NCBI GenBank assembly: GCA_951799405.1
Contig: OX637342.1
Span: 2,418,001 to 2,482,000, forward strand
Direction of reading: 5' to 3'
Length of the DNA: 64,000 nucleotides
Source of the DNA: Agapetus fuscipes
Taxonomy: Eukaryota > Arthropoda > Insecta > Trichoptera > Glossosomatidae
Under the pieces are notes generated by a model. It searched no databases and was not told the DNA's origin. It saw nothing but the letters and a program-made list of their open reading frames with translations. The position numbers were made by a program, and so were the translations under genes. Positions within the stretch are counted from its first letter, which is position 1. Every line of letters starts with the position of its first letter. Below are positions 50,953 to 62,099 of the stretch, in pieces.

Positions 50953-51255
50953 TATATTTCATTTAAGTTTCATATTCAATGCATTCTTACAAGCAAACAC
51001 AAGTATAAGTTCACGTCTTAGCATGCCCCTGTGAACTTTATAAAACAATAATAGAATAGAACAATATAACAACCCAATCTCAAATTAACACAAGCCCTGC
51101 AACTCTTGCCGACTTCTGTCGTTGCACACTTCTTTCCTCTCCTCGGCATTCTTCATTCTCTTCAAGCACGCTCTTCCCTTTTTCTCACTCAGCTGATTAC
51201 AGATTTGCGCAATCTCGCTTATATTTGATCAATTCAGTACTATCCCGGTTTTTCC
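50953..51255 (-). mobile_element. LINE-K-like 3' end with collapsed repeat A
   Basis: Left: repeat A tail half on the minus strand (ataatctagatatatttcat, caagccctgcaactcttgcc). It jumps at 51110 directly into coding sequence encoding, on the minus strand, ACLKRMKNAEERKEVCNDRS and, further up, DQI-like residues. The UTR and 5' half of A are missing, so either an internal deletion or a LINE lineage without them. Confidence 0.6.
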
Positions 51256-51259
51256 CTTC

Positions 51260-51775
51260 ACCTCTTCCTTTTAAAATCAATGAAAATGAAACACAAATAA
51301 AGAACAAATTGGAATTGGAATGCTGAATGAATTTCTCCATGTTTTTAAGCCCTTTCCTTCACTTATATAGTGCTGCGTCATTTTCTTGCATTCACGAAAT
51401 TAAAAGTTTGAGAAACAACATTGCACAGTGAACGTCGGGCGATATGATGCATCTATATCTATCTAAGTTGCACAATAGACTGCGTGCAGTGACATCTCTT
51501 TACATGGAGTGACAATGGTGAAAAATATAATAATACGAAACCCTCCTGGAGATAAAAGAACAACGAGAAAAGAAAGAAAAGAACATGCTGTCGTCTCGTG
51601 TTCTATTTATTTTCAATTGTGCATCTGCCGATCTTTTGTATTGCATTATTTTCTATCTTGATTCACAAAATAATGGAATGATGAATCAAAAAGAATGGAA
51701 AAAAATCTAATGATTAAATTTATTTCTCAATTATTATTGCCCAGTAAATCATAAAAGACAATCTTAACGCGCCCT
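51260..51775. other. Stretch with nothing recognised
   Basis: A/T-rich; no family or coding signal identified. Confidence 0.3.
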
Positions 51776-51780
51776 TATCT

Positions 51781-51972
51781 AAAAACGCCATTAAGCTACA
51801 CATATACATAGTGTAACTTATTGCCGCGTTATCCCTGAAGGGGTTGCATGTGGCGAGTTGAAACTTTTTTATTTTTTCAGGTAAGGGGACCGTCCTTACA
51901 CCAACCACTTCAGTTGAAGTTGGGGTTTCCCAGCTCCCGAGAGGGTTGGTACTCATAGGCTGAGTAAGCCTT
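51781..51972 (-). mobile_element. SINE1 body, head missing
   Basis: Minus strand: aaggcttactcagcctatga, gggagctgggaaaccccaac, ttcaactgaagtggttggtg, cccttacctgaaaaaataaa, actatgtatatgtgtagctt. Confidence 0.75.
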
Positions 51973-51984
51973 TATCTAATGAGA

Positions 51985-52185
51985 AATAATGAAGCTGACC
52001 ACATGCACTGTACAATTTGCTTCACTTTTCCAATGTAACCTCTGTTTCAAGGAAGTTCGGCCAAAGTTCCCGGGCTTATGTTCATTTGAATTGGGTTTTT
52101 ATGTTGTAAGTTCACATGCGGAGTGTGTAAGTGCGAACTTATGCGTGTATGCTTGTGCGCATACATTAAATATGACCTTTACTTA
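51985..52185 (+). mobile_element. Repeat A copy
   Basis: gaagctgaccacatgcactg, ttttccaatgtaacctctgt, gggcttatgttcatttgaat, cacatgcggagtgtgtaagt, gcgaacttatgcgtgtatgc. Confidence 0.7.
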
Positions 52186-52204
52186 ATTTTATAGAACTAA
52201 AGCA

Positions 52205-52300
52205 ATTATATTAAAACACTGTTTTATTTTCACTTAATTTATTATTATACTCAAACGTTTTTGACCTCTCAATCATCATCAGGTCAAATTTAAATTTTTA
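52205..52300. mobile_element. Family F arm, single
   Basis: aaaacactgttttattttca, cttaatttattattatactc, aaacgtttttgacctctcaa, tcatcatcaggtcaaatt. The minus strand still shows cctgatgatg..aaaaacgtttgag, a degraded version of the core in the 13195 hairpin. The second arm is absent. Confidence 0.55.
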
Positions 52301-52304
52301 CAAA

Positions 52305-53025
52305 CCATACAAAACATTAAATATGTATGATTCCTAAATGCTCATATATGTTTCTTCGAAACGTTGTACATTATATAAAATTCTTTGCTTTTTAATTGGA
52401 ATTCTACCACCATTACCTGAAATTTCATTTTTACGAAAAGAGGCAGGATTTAATTTTCATGTTATTTTTTAAGAAATATTTTATCTTGAAGTTTTTGTTT
52501 TTTTTTTTTTCAAAAAACACTTTTTAATACATAATACACATCTCACTTAAATTCAACTACTACGAAAAATCCGGTCTGCATATTTCCGCTGCATGACTTT
52601 AGTCTCCTGCTCCACTCCCTCCCTCTCGCACTCTCCAGCTAAGGCCATCCCTCTCTCCTGCGGGTCTCACCTGAACGTGTTATGTGCCAAATTAAAACTT
52701 CCCATCTCCCATTATTCACTCGGCTGTGCTGGGATTTTGTTCGTCTTTGCGCCCGCGCTGTGTAAGTACATTTGTACTGGTTTGTAACCTCTTTTGTAAT
52801 CGGGATAAACGGGCGGTTCACATTCAACACCTTTAAAATATAAGATTTGTTTTTAGATTTGTAAAACAGATTACTATGATAATAAATCTGGCTAATAAGC
52901 TTTGAAGTCTAACCGCAATCCTTCAGGACTCTAGTCTTGTGCTGGCAGTCCAGCTCACGGGTTCTATAAGAAGAACAAGATAAATTAAATGAAAAATAAA
53001 TCGTTTAAAATTACTATTGAAATGG
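52305..53025. other. Stretch with nothing recognised
   Basis: A pyrimidine-rich patch (52595-52680) gives a 64-codon plus frame without a domain. Confidence 0.3.
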
Positions 53026-53029
53026 ACGG

Positions 53030-53165
53030 AGTGGTGGCTGGTCACCATGTGGCAAGATTATGGAAGTGTATTAGGAAGGCGTTGGACAGGCAATACTGGT
53101 TGCGATTAATATAAGAGGCCAAGACCCCCCAAGGGCTGTCATGCCACCGATGACGATGATGTTAG
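53030..53165 (+). pseudogene. LINE-J 3' end, old copy
   Basis: gagtggtggctggtcaccat, aaggcgttggacaggcaata, ctggttgcgattaatataag, aggccaagaccccccaaggg, ctgtcatgccaccgatgacg align with the end of LINE-J at 18795-18925 (..RK.LDRQ.WLRL.), with a broken frame and degraded ATG tail. Confidence 0.65.
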
Positions 53166-53212
53166 TGATTAAAAAAACAATAAAAATATAAGCCAACTCA
53201 TTTGATTTTATA

Positions 53213-53368
53213 ATAATCTATAATCCAAGTTGCGAAGATATACTAAGATTTATATCAAATGTATTCAACAAGCAGACACGTTTAAGTTCGCGCTTAAACA
53301 TGCGGCATGTGAACCAACAACATAAAACCTTATCTCAAATGAACATAAGCCCTGCAACTCTTGCCGCC
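53213..53368 (-). mobile_element. Repeat A 3' half
   Basis: ataatctataatccaagttg, cgaagatatactaagattta, agttcgcgcttaaacatgcg, ctcaaatgaacataagccct, gcaactcttgccgccc. Confidence 0.75.
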
Positions 53369-53427
53369 CAATATTTTGATATAAGTTAATAATATTTTGA
53401 TAATTTTGAAATACATTTACTTTTATG

Positions 53428-53525
53428 TTTGTATGAAACTGGCCTTACACGTACTATAAAAATCGGTTTACTTAAGCTAATGTCAACTTGTTTTTGGCAA
53501 ATGGAATGCAAGTTGCGTGATTGTC
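53428..53525 (+). mobile_element. Repeat A 5' half, diverged
   Basis: tatgaaactggccttacacg, tactataaaaatcggtttac, gctaatgtcaacttgttttt, aatgcaagttgcgtg. Confidence 0.4.
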
Positions 53526-53529
53526 CATA

Positions 53530-54440
53530 AAATATATTACCCACATAAAAACGACGTTTCTATAACATTTTCATATCTTAAATCCAATATAACTTGTAAA
53601 AGTGGGATAAACCCTTTAATATCACTGTGACATAAAAATCAAATATGACTTTTCTCACTCTTCATTACGCTAAATTTATAACCCAAGTCATAAAAGTACA
53701 TTTTTATCTCTGCAAATAATTCCTTTCATAGTCTAGCTATCTCTCGACCAGTCAATATATCTGTACCCCAAGTAACCAACATCTACAAAATTAACTCTTT
53801 TTGATCACTTAAGCCAAAAATGTATGAAATATACGACGGCGCTTTTAGTGAGTGATTTAGTTTTCATACATTTATTCGATTAACGCGATGTTTTATACTC
53901 GATTTACTCATCCTTGGAAGCGTTTTACCAAAAATATATAGAAACTTCAACGCTCACTCGGGGCGTTATTTTAGTTGGCTTATATTTAGTAATGCTTAGG
54001 TTTAGCGTATAATTTTATACTTAGTACTGAGGTCCGTAGAGAGTAAAAGCTGACTACAAATTAATGAAGCAAGCCCGTAAAATCTTTGGTAATAAAATTG
54101 TGTCTGCCATAAAGTGGTTTTATTATGGAAAAACATGTCGTCTGTTGTCATAACACAATACATTCTGTGTGTGGAGAGGAGAAATTATTGTTGAATGAGC
54201 GGTCGCAAAAAAAACGTCAAATAGAACTACCCCCATAAACTGACCGGCTGCGTCCGAAGTACTTAGCCCTGTAGAAACTGCGTTGTTTTGGTAAATGTAT
54301 TTTTTATTCACAAAATGTATTGTGTAGTTTTTTTTTTACATTTTTTTTTTGTTTAAAATAATGCCGTTTATTTATGTGTAAAGATATTTTCCGTTTAAGA
54401 AATCTATTTTCAATCGAAAATCTTAGTTGTAGAGTTGTAT
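53530..54440. other. Stretch with nothing recognised
   Basis: Contains a short inverted pair (aaaatgtatgaaat at 53817, tttcatacattt at 53863). No family or coding signal identified. Confidence 0.35.
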
Positions 54441-54442
54441 TC

Positions 54443-54702
54443 ATCTAATCTAATCTTATCTAAGCTGCAAAGATATATATCATTCAAGATTTATATTAAA
54501 TGCATTCCCACAAGCAGACATGTATAATTTCGCGCTAACACAGGCCGCATGTGGACCTACAATATAAAAACCCAATCTCAAATGAACATAAGCCCTGCAA
54601 CTCTTGCCGTCCTTCCCTGAAACAGGGGTGACATTGGCAAAGTGAACCATTTTTTACAGTATAGATGGTCAGCCGCATACCAACCTATAAGTCAAGGAAC
54701 AG
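54443..54702 (-). mobile_element. Repeat A, full length
   Basis: Tail catctaatctaatcttatct, agctgcaaagatatatatca, then the whole unit to ccaacctataagtcaaggaa. Close to the copy at 29305 (both have acatgtataatttcgcgcta). Confidence 0.85.
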
Positions 54703-54905
54703 GATTCACATTCAAAATATTCATGATTGATTAATGCCCACTTACTGCAGACATGTGTAAGGTCACATGCTACAAGATAAAATCATAAAGGTCAAATAAA
54801 AAAAGCCTTTCAACCCTTTTTCGCCCTTCCTTGAAACAGTGAACACATTGGAAAAGTGAACCAATTTTAACAATACGGGTGGTAAGCCTCAGCTACCAAC
54901 CTTCA
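54703..54905 (-). mobile_element. Repeat A-like copy, diverged
   Basis: cagacatgtgtaaggtcaca, aaagcctttcaacccttttt, ccttgaaacagtgaacacat, tggaaaagtgaaccaatttt, acgggtggtaagcctcagct. Confidence 0.55.
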
Positions 54906-54907
54906 AA

Positions 54908-55180
54908 CCTGTTCGATAGCTCAGTTGGTAGTGGCTTGAATTTCATGGTGAAAGCTCGCGTTCGGATCCCAGTCAGAAATGATTTCCCGTTTCGGTGTTT
55001 ATTTCAAACCTAAATTAAAATACCGGCACAATAAATGAGAACAGGCTTCCTTGGGAGCTGGGAAACCCCCATTTCAACTGAAGTGGTTGGCGTAAGGCCA
55101 ACTCCACTTGCCACATGCAACCTCTTTGGAGGGACGTGGCAAGAAGTTACACTATTTGTTAAGCTTAATCACGTCACGTT
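54908..55180 (+). mobile_element. SINE1, near full length
   Basis: Head acctgttcgatagctcagtt, B-box region cgttcggatcccagtcagaa (10 bases lost), gtgtttatttcaaacctaaa, gggagctgggaaacccccat, aactgaagtggttggcgtaa, ccacatgcaacc, gtggcaagaagttacactat. Confidence 0.8.
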
Positions 55181-55261
55181 AAGTCAACGAACAATAGCGT
55201 AGCTTAATTAACTGGTTCAAGGGCACACATAAAATAACAATGTCATCAGTATAGATTCCAT

Positions 55262-55490
55262 CTATCTATAATCTAAGCTGCAAAGACATGTGAACATTTA
55301 AGGCTTCTATTACATGTATGCCTACAGACAGGAACATGTAGGTTCACGCCTACACAGTCTGCAAATAAATAAAACTTCACATGAACACAAACCTTGCAAC
55401 TCCTGCCGCCTTTCCCTGAAACCGGGGTGGCATTGACAAAAGTGAACCATTTTTTACAGCACGAAGGGTCAGCCTTATACTAACCATACA
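55262..55490 (-). mobile_element. Repeat A', full length
   Basis: tctataatctaagctgcaaa, acatgtaggttcacgcctac, cttgcaactcctgccgcctt, tccctgaaaccggggtggca, ttgacaaaagtgaaccattt. Reference copy for the A' variant. Confidence 0.8.
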
Positions 55491-55494
55491 TAGA

Positions 55495-56020
55495 TACATT
55501 TTCCTTGTATACTTAATTGTCATATGCTACGATATTATTCTGTATTATTTTGTACAAGTAAGCTCTCACATGTTATTTGTGAAACTTGTGTTTTGTGGCT
55601 TTTTGCTGTGATAGCGTCGTAACATACGGGACTGGTCAAATCACTTTTGTTTTGTCCCTTGCTTTCCCAAGTATGCGCTTTTACATTTCAACTTGAACAT
55701 TACGTATTACCATAAATTACACGACAACTAAAACCCTCAATAGAGGCATTATTTTGTTTCAATACGTTTTTGGTACAACGTGGGTAATACCTACACTCTG
55801 TTTTGACAAATGAACCCTGAATATTATTTCAGGGAGATTTATATGGGGAGAATAGTAATATATGCATGTACTGACAACGCTCCCTGACAACGATTTATCT
55901 GACGTCACAGTACTAGAGAAAAAATGAGAATGGAACTTCACAAATGGTGTATTATTTAGTGTAATTGTAGCTTCTAATAAGACCCAGATTAAGCATATCG
56001 GGGGCCCTAGAGCAAAGAGA
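55495..56020. other. Stretch with nothing recognised
   Basis: No family or coding signal identified. Confidence 0.3.
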
Positions 56021-56025
56021 GATAT

Positions 56026-56280
56026 CGCTGCCTTAGTTCTTGTTTACCATATACGACATTGAGAAAATTTTACATGAGCAATGTTTGCATGTGTACTGAA
56101 CCAATGTGTCTTATGAAAACAAGAAATTTACTTAAAAAATATTTAAAAGAACTCTCACTTTATCGAATTTTACGGTTTTTCTTAGCTCAGATTGTGTAGA
56201 ATTTGATTCTTAAGACAACTGCATGAAAAAGTCATACTTGACAAGATTGGCGTATACGGTAAACAAGAACTGGGGGAGCG
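56026..56280. mobile_element. MITE B, full length
   Basis: 255 bp; CGCTGCCTTAGTTCTTGTTT left, inverted right end ..GGGGGAGCG. 4-bp duplication ATAT at 56022-56025 and 56281-56284. Opposite orientation to 6336. Confidence 0.85.
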
Positions 56281-56284
56281 ATAT

Positions 56285-56750
56285 GGGGCCTCGATTTCAC
56301 GATTTGTTGTACTTCTTAAAAATCAGCCTGAATGCGAAACTCTGCCGTTTCAAGATTAGAAAATTCAGGCCTCGGCCAAACAGTGGAAAAAACATGTGTT
56401 CCTAAATCTTACTATTTTTATTTTTAATCTTTAGAAGTAAGATTTAGAATACTTGTTTAGAAACAACAACAAAAATAAATAATTCAAATTACTTAAATGT
56501 AGTTTCATAAAAACATGTTGAGTGTTAAATTTGTTTGTTCAGTAAGTTTTCATCAAAATGGCTACCTTCGCCCTGATTATTATCAAAACATTGCGTAAGC
56601 TCGCATAAATAAAAAAGAACTATATGAAAACTTAATTACTCGATAGGAATGCTGTCGCCTCTTTTATACATTTTCGATTAACGCGATCAAATTGAGGTTT
56701 GTATATGTCTTGGACTCAAGTTGATCAAATACACAAAAAAAAATGTGTAA
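56285..56750. other. Stretch with nothing recognised
   Basis: No family or coding signal identified. Confidence 0.3.
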
Positions 56751-56755
56751 TAATA

Positions 56756-57160
56756 ATAATAATCTAAGTTGCAAGGATATATTCATTTAAAGCTCTCAGA
56801 TGTAAGCCCACAAACCAACAAGTGTAGTTCGCGCTTACAAATGCTGAATGTGTACTTACAAATAAAATCTAAACCTCAAATGAACATAAGCCCCACAACT
56901 TTTGCCGACCTTCCCTGAAACAGGGGTAACATTGGCAAAGTGAACCATTTTTTACAGTATGGGTGGTCAGCCTCATACCAACCTATAAGTCAAGGAATAT
57001 GAATAAAAAATTACATTTAAATATATAAAAGAACAAAACCTTACAAAGAAATCTGTACAAAAAAAGTCAGAAATTTCCTATGCAAAAAATGTAGCAAATT
57101 AATACACCAACATTAGAAATCACCATTGCAGATTAGCCGCCACTTCTTCCTGTGTGTGAA
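56756..57160 (-). mobile_element. LINE-K 3' end: coding stub, UTR and repeat A
   Basis: Repeat A unit from tail (aatctaagttgcaaggatat) to ccaacctataagtcaaggaa (56756-56997), then UTR (57000-57120) and a short coding stub (gcagattagccgccacttct) on the minus strand. Shares acatctgagagcttt-type block with 37272 and 48084. Confidence 0.8.
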
Positions 57161-57164
57161 AGTT

Positions 57165-57810
57165 AAAATTCATTTTAAACTTGTTAACATACAAAAAATA
57201 CCTGTTGCAAAATTGCAAAGTTTCATTCAATATAATTTTATTTTAAACCAGCATCCATAAAAAGAAGCCATGGTTTTTTTCTGCACACACTCGACTGACT
57301 TTGACGGTCGCCATCGGAGTTCCAACGTCGATTCCCAGCTTGTCAAATACAAAAACGTACACAACAATTCATGGCAAAAATGTTGCACACTGAAATTGCA
57401 AGGTTTGCAGTGGTATTCGCAAACACTGCTATGATAAGTAGCAGTGCTAAGTATTAGTGGAGTACACGCTACACAGTTTTTCATTTGTAGTTAAACAAAT
57501 AAGGATGATCACTAAGGTTGGCCGCTAATATATATGAGCAAAAATACGCTGTTTTTTCAAATTTAAAATTGAAAAAATATAGTTTAATTACGTGATTTTA
57601 TAATACAGAAAGTTTACAACAGTGAAACCACATATTTTGTTTCCAAATCGACATTCAAATTATAGTATATTTCCAATTACTAAAACTAGACCAAGTTGTT
57701 AAATTTAAGTTAGAATCGTGGTAGTTTGACTTATTTTAAAACTATTATAACTACACAGTTAGTTAATGAAACTTTTCAGATATAAGACAAACCGTAATGG
57801 AAGAACTTAT
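57165..57810. other. Stretch with nothing recognised
   Basis: An 85-codon minus frame (57227-57484) is cysteine-containing (CEYHCKPC, HFCHELLC) but I cannot assign it; no repeat family. Confidence 0.3.
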
Positions 57811-57814
57811 ACAT

Positions 57815-57900
57815 TAGTCTAGACGTTTCATTGGTTACACTACGTAACCAACGTCTTCCAGAGACATCCTCTCTGCACGACGACTAAAGATGAATAGACC
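57815..57900. repeat. Family H copy
   Basis: See 15985: shared ccaacgtctt..agagacatcctctctgcacgacgactaaagat. Also contains an inverted pair ggttac..gtaacc. Confidence 0.4.
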
Positions 57901-57904
57901 CAAT

Positions 57905-58078
57905 TGCTCTCAGGCTAAATGGACCTTTGGTGACCAGTCTTTGTAATGGCATATGAATTTTTCAATTCGGCGAAAAGCATGTTTGAAAATATAATATTTT
58001 TGTGGACTCTGCTGGAAATCTAACCCGAGACCTTACGATTACAAATCCGTAGCGTAAGCCAATAGAGTACGGACCACA
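57905..58078 (-). mobile_element. SINE2, 3'-truncated
   Basis: Minus strand: gtggtccgtactctattggc, ttacgctacggatttgtaat, gtaaggtctcgggttagatt (B-box region), ttcgccgaattgaaaaattc, gactggtcaccaaaggtcca. Confidence 0.7.
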
Positions 58079-58138
58079 TGACAATATGGTATTTTTCAAG
58101 TTCGAGCAGAAGGTATAATTTCCTCGTTCAAATCATAA

Positions 58139-58386
58139 CGCACGTTTAATAATAAAGAGAAATAACTCGAAAATTGGGAAAATCGAGATTTTGTAATAAA
58201 ACGCAAGAACAATGCGAGAAGAATAAGTAGAATGCGACAGCCGTTTAATTTGGACGAAGATGACCGAGATAAAACATCGGCCGCCTTTTTCATCCCATAC
58301 AAGTTGTACTGGCTGTCTGAACTTCAAACTTGATTTCCCAACATTCATGTTTTTTGAGTTATTGCTCTTTATTATTAAACGTGCGA
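58139..58386. repeat. Inverted repeat, 33-bp arms
   Basis: gcacgtttaataataaagag then aaataactcgaaaa at 58140-58173 is inverted at about 58352-58385 (tttttgagttattgctcttt, attattaaacgtgc). About 178 bases between. May be a short DNA element seen only once here. Confidence 0.65.
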
Positions 58387-58389
58387 TAA

Positions 58390-59710
58390 GTTTAGAGTTA
58401 AATAAATTCTGCAATTATTTTTTTCGATTCTGCAATTACAGATTTAAAAAAAAATCCCACCAAATCAATACTTTCTTTAGCAAGAAATTAAAAGATCAAC
58501 AGAAATTCAGGGAAAGCACAAGTGTACTTATTGTATTCACGCATAGCATGGAAACTTCTCACAGTATTATTTATGAATACCGGCAAGTCCTTTTCACTAC
58601 TATTCACGTACAAAGTGCATTTTTTTCATGAACAACTATTTTTAAATTGCCTACAAATCGTCGATCGCTATTCGATAATTTGTAAAGTTTCTATTTGCCC
58701 GGCTAAGCGATAGACTTCTGGGAATCATTCTAGAGTATGTGATTGACACAAAGAGTTGAGGAAATCGTAAAAGCTGTTTTGCCTTTTTAATTTTTTTTTA
58801 AAGGTAGTTCTTTCATAAGTCTTTTTTGTTTTTGTTTTTTTTAAGGTAGTTGCTTAATATTTATTTTTCTGAACATTTTTAATCAACCCATTTCCTAAAT
58901 TAAAAAATAAAAATAAACACTCTCCATTTTTTCCAGCGCCAAAAAAGGTGTCCGTTTTTTAATTGAATGAGATCGCCTGCTCTCAGCCTGGTGTCATTTT
59001 CTTTTCTTTCTAATCTCTTGTAGGAAGCCTGAGAAGAAGAAAGAATAAAAGAAAAAACGTAATGAGGAGAAAAAATAATAATGAAGCTAGATTCGAGAAA
59101 ACTGATAAAAAATATTAAAATACTTTGTACGCCCGTAATGCTTTTTCCTTTATATCTAAAATCTGAGTATTGTTTGGCCCGAGGGTGTTAAACCCGTTCT
59201 CTGCCGCGAATGAAAAAGTATGCTAAATGTTTAATTCAACTGTATTAAAAAACATTATAAGCATTGAAAGCATCTGTCTATTTTTAATTTAAGAAAATCA
59301 CAGATAATAAGCGAATTGAAAATTAAATTTTGGTTACAAATTGAGTTACATATTTTTGTTGATGTAGAAATGTTTCTCAGTGATACAAATGTTATACAAT
59401 AGTATAAACAATTGAGATTCTTTTGGTTTTTTTCGTTTTTGTAAGAAAAAAACTCAAGAACACTCTAAAAGCCCGATTATCCTGGATGAACGTTTTATAA
59501 AGCACTCAAATTATCATCCAATCACAGAGCATTATCGTGAATCAAATGTCACTATTTTTACTCTTCTGGATATCCGATTACTACTACGTCTTCTAATACA
59601 GCAACTACGCTATTTTATATTATTCAGCTATTTCAAGCAAGGCAAGTATAACTTTTTATCGAGTTTTCTCATTATTGGCGAGGAAGAGTCTATTTGTTGA
59701 GCGGTATTTC
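58390..59710. other. Stretch with nothing recognised
   Basis: Longest unassigned interval. Frames of 60-123 codons at 58260-58713 have no domain. A/T-rich. Confidence 0.35.
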
Positions 59711-59714
59711 ATAT

Positions 59715-60105
59715 TGTTGAGTAAATATGAAATATAAATATTTAAAATAAGTAGGTATCAGTTATAGGAATTCTGTATTGTATTGTGTGGGTAGGAATCA
59801 TTGAATAAAATACGTGCAGCATCGAGAAATAATAATTAATATGCCTTTCTGGAACTGTCTAGCAAATATAGGTCTAGATTGTACTGTTTTAAAGAGTATA
59901 AGAAGGGTGCCAGTGGCTTGCAGGGCCAGCAGTATCATACGAGATTTACAAACACATAGAACTAACTTGATCAGTGAACAGAAACCAAGTGGAATAGTCG
60001 AGAAAGCTTTGTGAAATAAATTATTTAAAAATGTAAAATAAACAACTGTATAAGAAGACCTGTGTATTTTAATTTGAAAGACTTTTGAACCCTAATTTCG
60101 TAACA
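59715..60105 (+). mobile_element. Solo LTR (copy 3)
   Basis: 391 bp, TGTTGAG at left and TCGTAACA at right, 4-bp duplication ATAT at 59711-59714 and 60106-60109. TATAAGAA at about 59897 and AATAAA at 60015-60020 fit an LTR promoter and poly(A) signal in plus orientation. Inverted relative to copies 1 and 2 and very similar to copy 2. No internal region beside it. Confidence 0.85.
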
Positions 60106-60149
60106 ATATTGACAAATTTAAAAAGATAACTTATACTATATAGATATAT

Positions 60150-60250
60150 ATATTTTTCTTCTTCATCAGTATACGTAGGCCTCCTTCAATCTTTTCTATG
60201 ACTGTCAATTGGCTTTTGTGTTCAGCCATCCAAAGCCTGTAGTCTTTTTA
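60150..60250 (-). pseudogene. LINE C-terminal remnant with GAA tail
   Basis: Minus strand reads DDIKKTTGFGWLNTKAN and RRPTYTDEEE across frame changes, then a gaagaagaaa tail. The W.DDI..AG..W...A order is that of LINE-M at 28490. Confidence 0.45.
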
Positions 60251-60662
60251 ATGTCATCCAGTCCATTTGTATGAGTATTAATTTAAAAAAAAAAACAAAG
60301 AAACTTTCAGATCTTTGGATTTTTTTTTGTAAATCAATTGCCTCTAGCGGTGAACCAGTTAAATATTCCTCTCGGAGCGTGAGGTTATATTTTACAACGA
60401 GCGATATGTTATAATAAGATGGAGAACATCGATACCGCTGACAGTAGTCTAATGATTCCCCTCTCAACGACGCAAAAGGCGAGAGAAAAAGAATAGAAAA
60501 CATCTCCAATTCCGATAAGTGAGCCCCGGCAGATAAATCCTCAGGCGCAGACATTCTTGTTGTATCGAACTCTGCTATCGATGGCCATATATTTTGATAT
60601 TGGTGACGTGCGAGGAGATCGAGGAGATGGTTCGCCCGCACTCTAATGGAAATAAGTGGCAC
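60222..60662 (-). CDS. Unassigned 146-codon reading frame
   Basis: The longest frame I cannot link to a known element, in a GC-richer patch. It starts MPLISIRVRANHLLDLLARH. The last ~15 residues overlap the LINE remnant at 60150. No domain, signal peptide or membrane segment is evident, except a short hydrophobic run near residue 50 (MFSILFLSPFASL). Probably not a gene; could be part of an older LINE or an exon. Confidence 0.15.
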   Translation of the reverse strand: MPLISIRVRANHLLDLLARHQYQNIWPSIAEFDTTRMSAPEDLSAGAHLSELEMFSILFLSPFASLRGESLDYCQRYRCSPSYYNISLVVKYNLTLREEYLTGSPLEAIDLQKKIQRSESFFVFFFKLILIQMDWMTLKRLQALDG

Positions 60663-60729
60663 ACCTGACGTCTCCAGGCTTCCTGACTCAGCCGAGCTGA
60701 TACGTAGGCATCTTTAGGGAAGCGCTAAC

Positions 60730-61565
60730 TTGGAAAGACGGTAAGGAAAAGGTTAAAAAAACACCCATATAAGGAGAATGATTTTAAATTAGAATTACAG
60801 TCGTAAGTCATTTTTGGAGAATTGAAAAATGGATTTTACAATGTGCATTGTGCAAATTTGTCGAAAGAGAGACACGTCTCTTGATGATGTTGGATATATG
60901 GTTGAAGTGACAAACTTCTTTAATTCAATACAAAAATAAGTACTTACTAAAATTATCACTAAATGTTAAAAGTATATTCCTATTTAGGTGTAAAATGAAT
61001 CTTAACTTTTATTAAAGCCAAATGGATCAAGAAAATTCGGAGATAAATCTGTTTAACACACTTATTTTTATTTAAAAGTATACTGAGTTGTACTTCATAA
61101 ACTCAGTATTTTCATATACGTTTTAAAAAAAATACAAACATCAATCGGCGAAATTTTTTTATTGCTTAGGTTGAATTTCATCTAAGCATTTTAAATATCG
61201 TGAAAGTAGCTATTTAACGATAAACTTTACTTTTAAATGTGTGTTAGCTGTCCTAATGGGAGATAAATTACCTTAGAATACATAAAAAACAAAGGTATAA
61301 ATTTTGTTGAAGACTGTTGTCATAGCAATAAAAATACTAATAAAAACGGCTATTGGGCCAACGTGAATATTTTTGTTTATTTTTTGTATATAAGAATTTA
61401 AGGAGAAAACTCCCTATTTAATTTATAAAATCTGTCTAAAATTATAATTCTTAGAATGATCACTAACAGAACATTGTAAGATCGCATCCGCAACCACCAC
61501 AAACGAAAAACCTGAAAAATGGAGGACATAGTGAAATGGAGCTACCTAACATTAGCTAGGATAAT
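60730..61565. other. Stretch with nothing recognised
   Basis: A/T-rich. agagagacacgtctcttgatga at 60867 resembles the motif near 8423. Nothing else identified. Confidence 0.3.
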
Positions 61566-61571
61566 ATTTTC

Positions 61572-61712
61572 CCTTGACTAATAGGTTGGTATCGGGCTGA
61601 CTCCCCCATGCTGTACACACTTATTTCACTTTTGCCAATGCCACCCTGATTTCAGGGAAAGGCGGCAGGAGTTGCAAAGTTTATGTTCATGTGAGGATTG
61701 GTTTTATTTAAT
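61572..61712 (+). mobile_element. Repeat A', 3'-truncated
   Basis: cccttgactaataggttggt, ttcacttttgccaatgccac, cctgatttcagggaaaggcg, gcaggagttgcaaag, catgtgaggattggttttat. Confidence 0.75.
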
Positions 61713-61785
61713 TGTATTATTTTACTTAGTGATTCTTTGTTTTAACAATATTGTTGAATGTATAATAATTATTTGTGCTTCTTGA

Positions 61786-62008
61786 TTATAGGTTGGTATG
61801 AGGCTGACCACTCAAACTGTGAAAAAAAAAGAATCAAGTTTTCTAATGTCACTCCTGTTTCAGGGTTTATAATAATTTGAGATTGGGTTTTTGTGTTGTA
61901 AGTCCACATGCGGCATGAGTAAGCGCGTACTAATACATGTTTGCTTATGGGAATTAATTTAATATGAATCTTAAATGAAGTGTGACTTTGCAACTTAGAT
62001 TATAGATT
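61786..62008 (+). mobile_element. Repeat A copy
   Basis: tataggttggtatgaggctg, accactcaaactgtgaaaaa, aatgtcactcctgtttcagg, ccacatgcggcatgagtaag, ttgcaacttagattatagat. First of three head-to-tail pieces. Confidence 0.8.
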
Positions 62009-62089
62009 ACACATGCATCATCTGTGAGCGCGAATTAACATGCGCCTGTTTGCGGGCATGCATCAAATATGATAGTCATAAATGAAATT
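62009..62089 (+). mobile_element. Repeat A 3' fragment
   Basis: acacatgcatcatctgtgag, cgcgaattaacatgcgcctg, tttgcgggcatgcatcaaat, atgatagtcataaatg. It lacks the 5' half. Confidence 0.65.
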
Positions 62090-62099
62090 ATACATTAAA

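Noticed and set aside
58260..58631. 123-codon plus-strand frame
   Set aside because: It overlaps an inverted repeat, is A/T-rich with many F, K and N codons, and has no domain.
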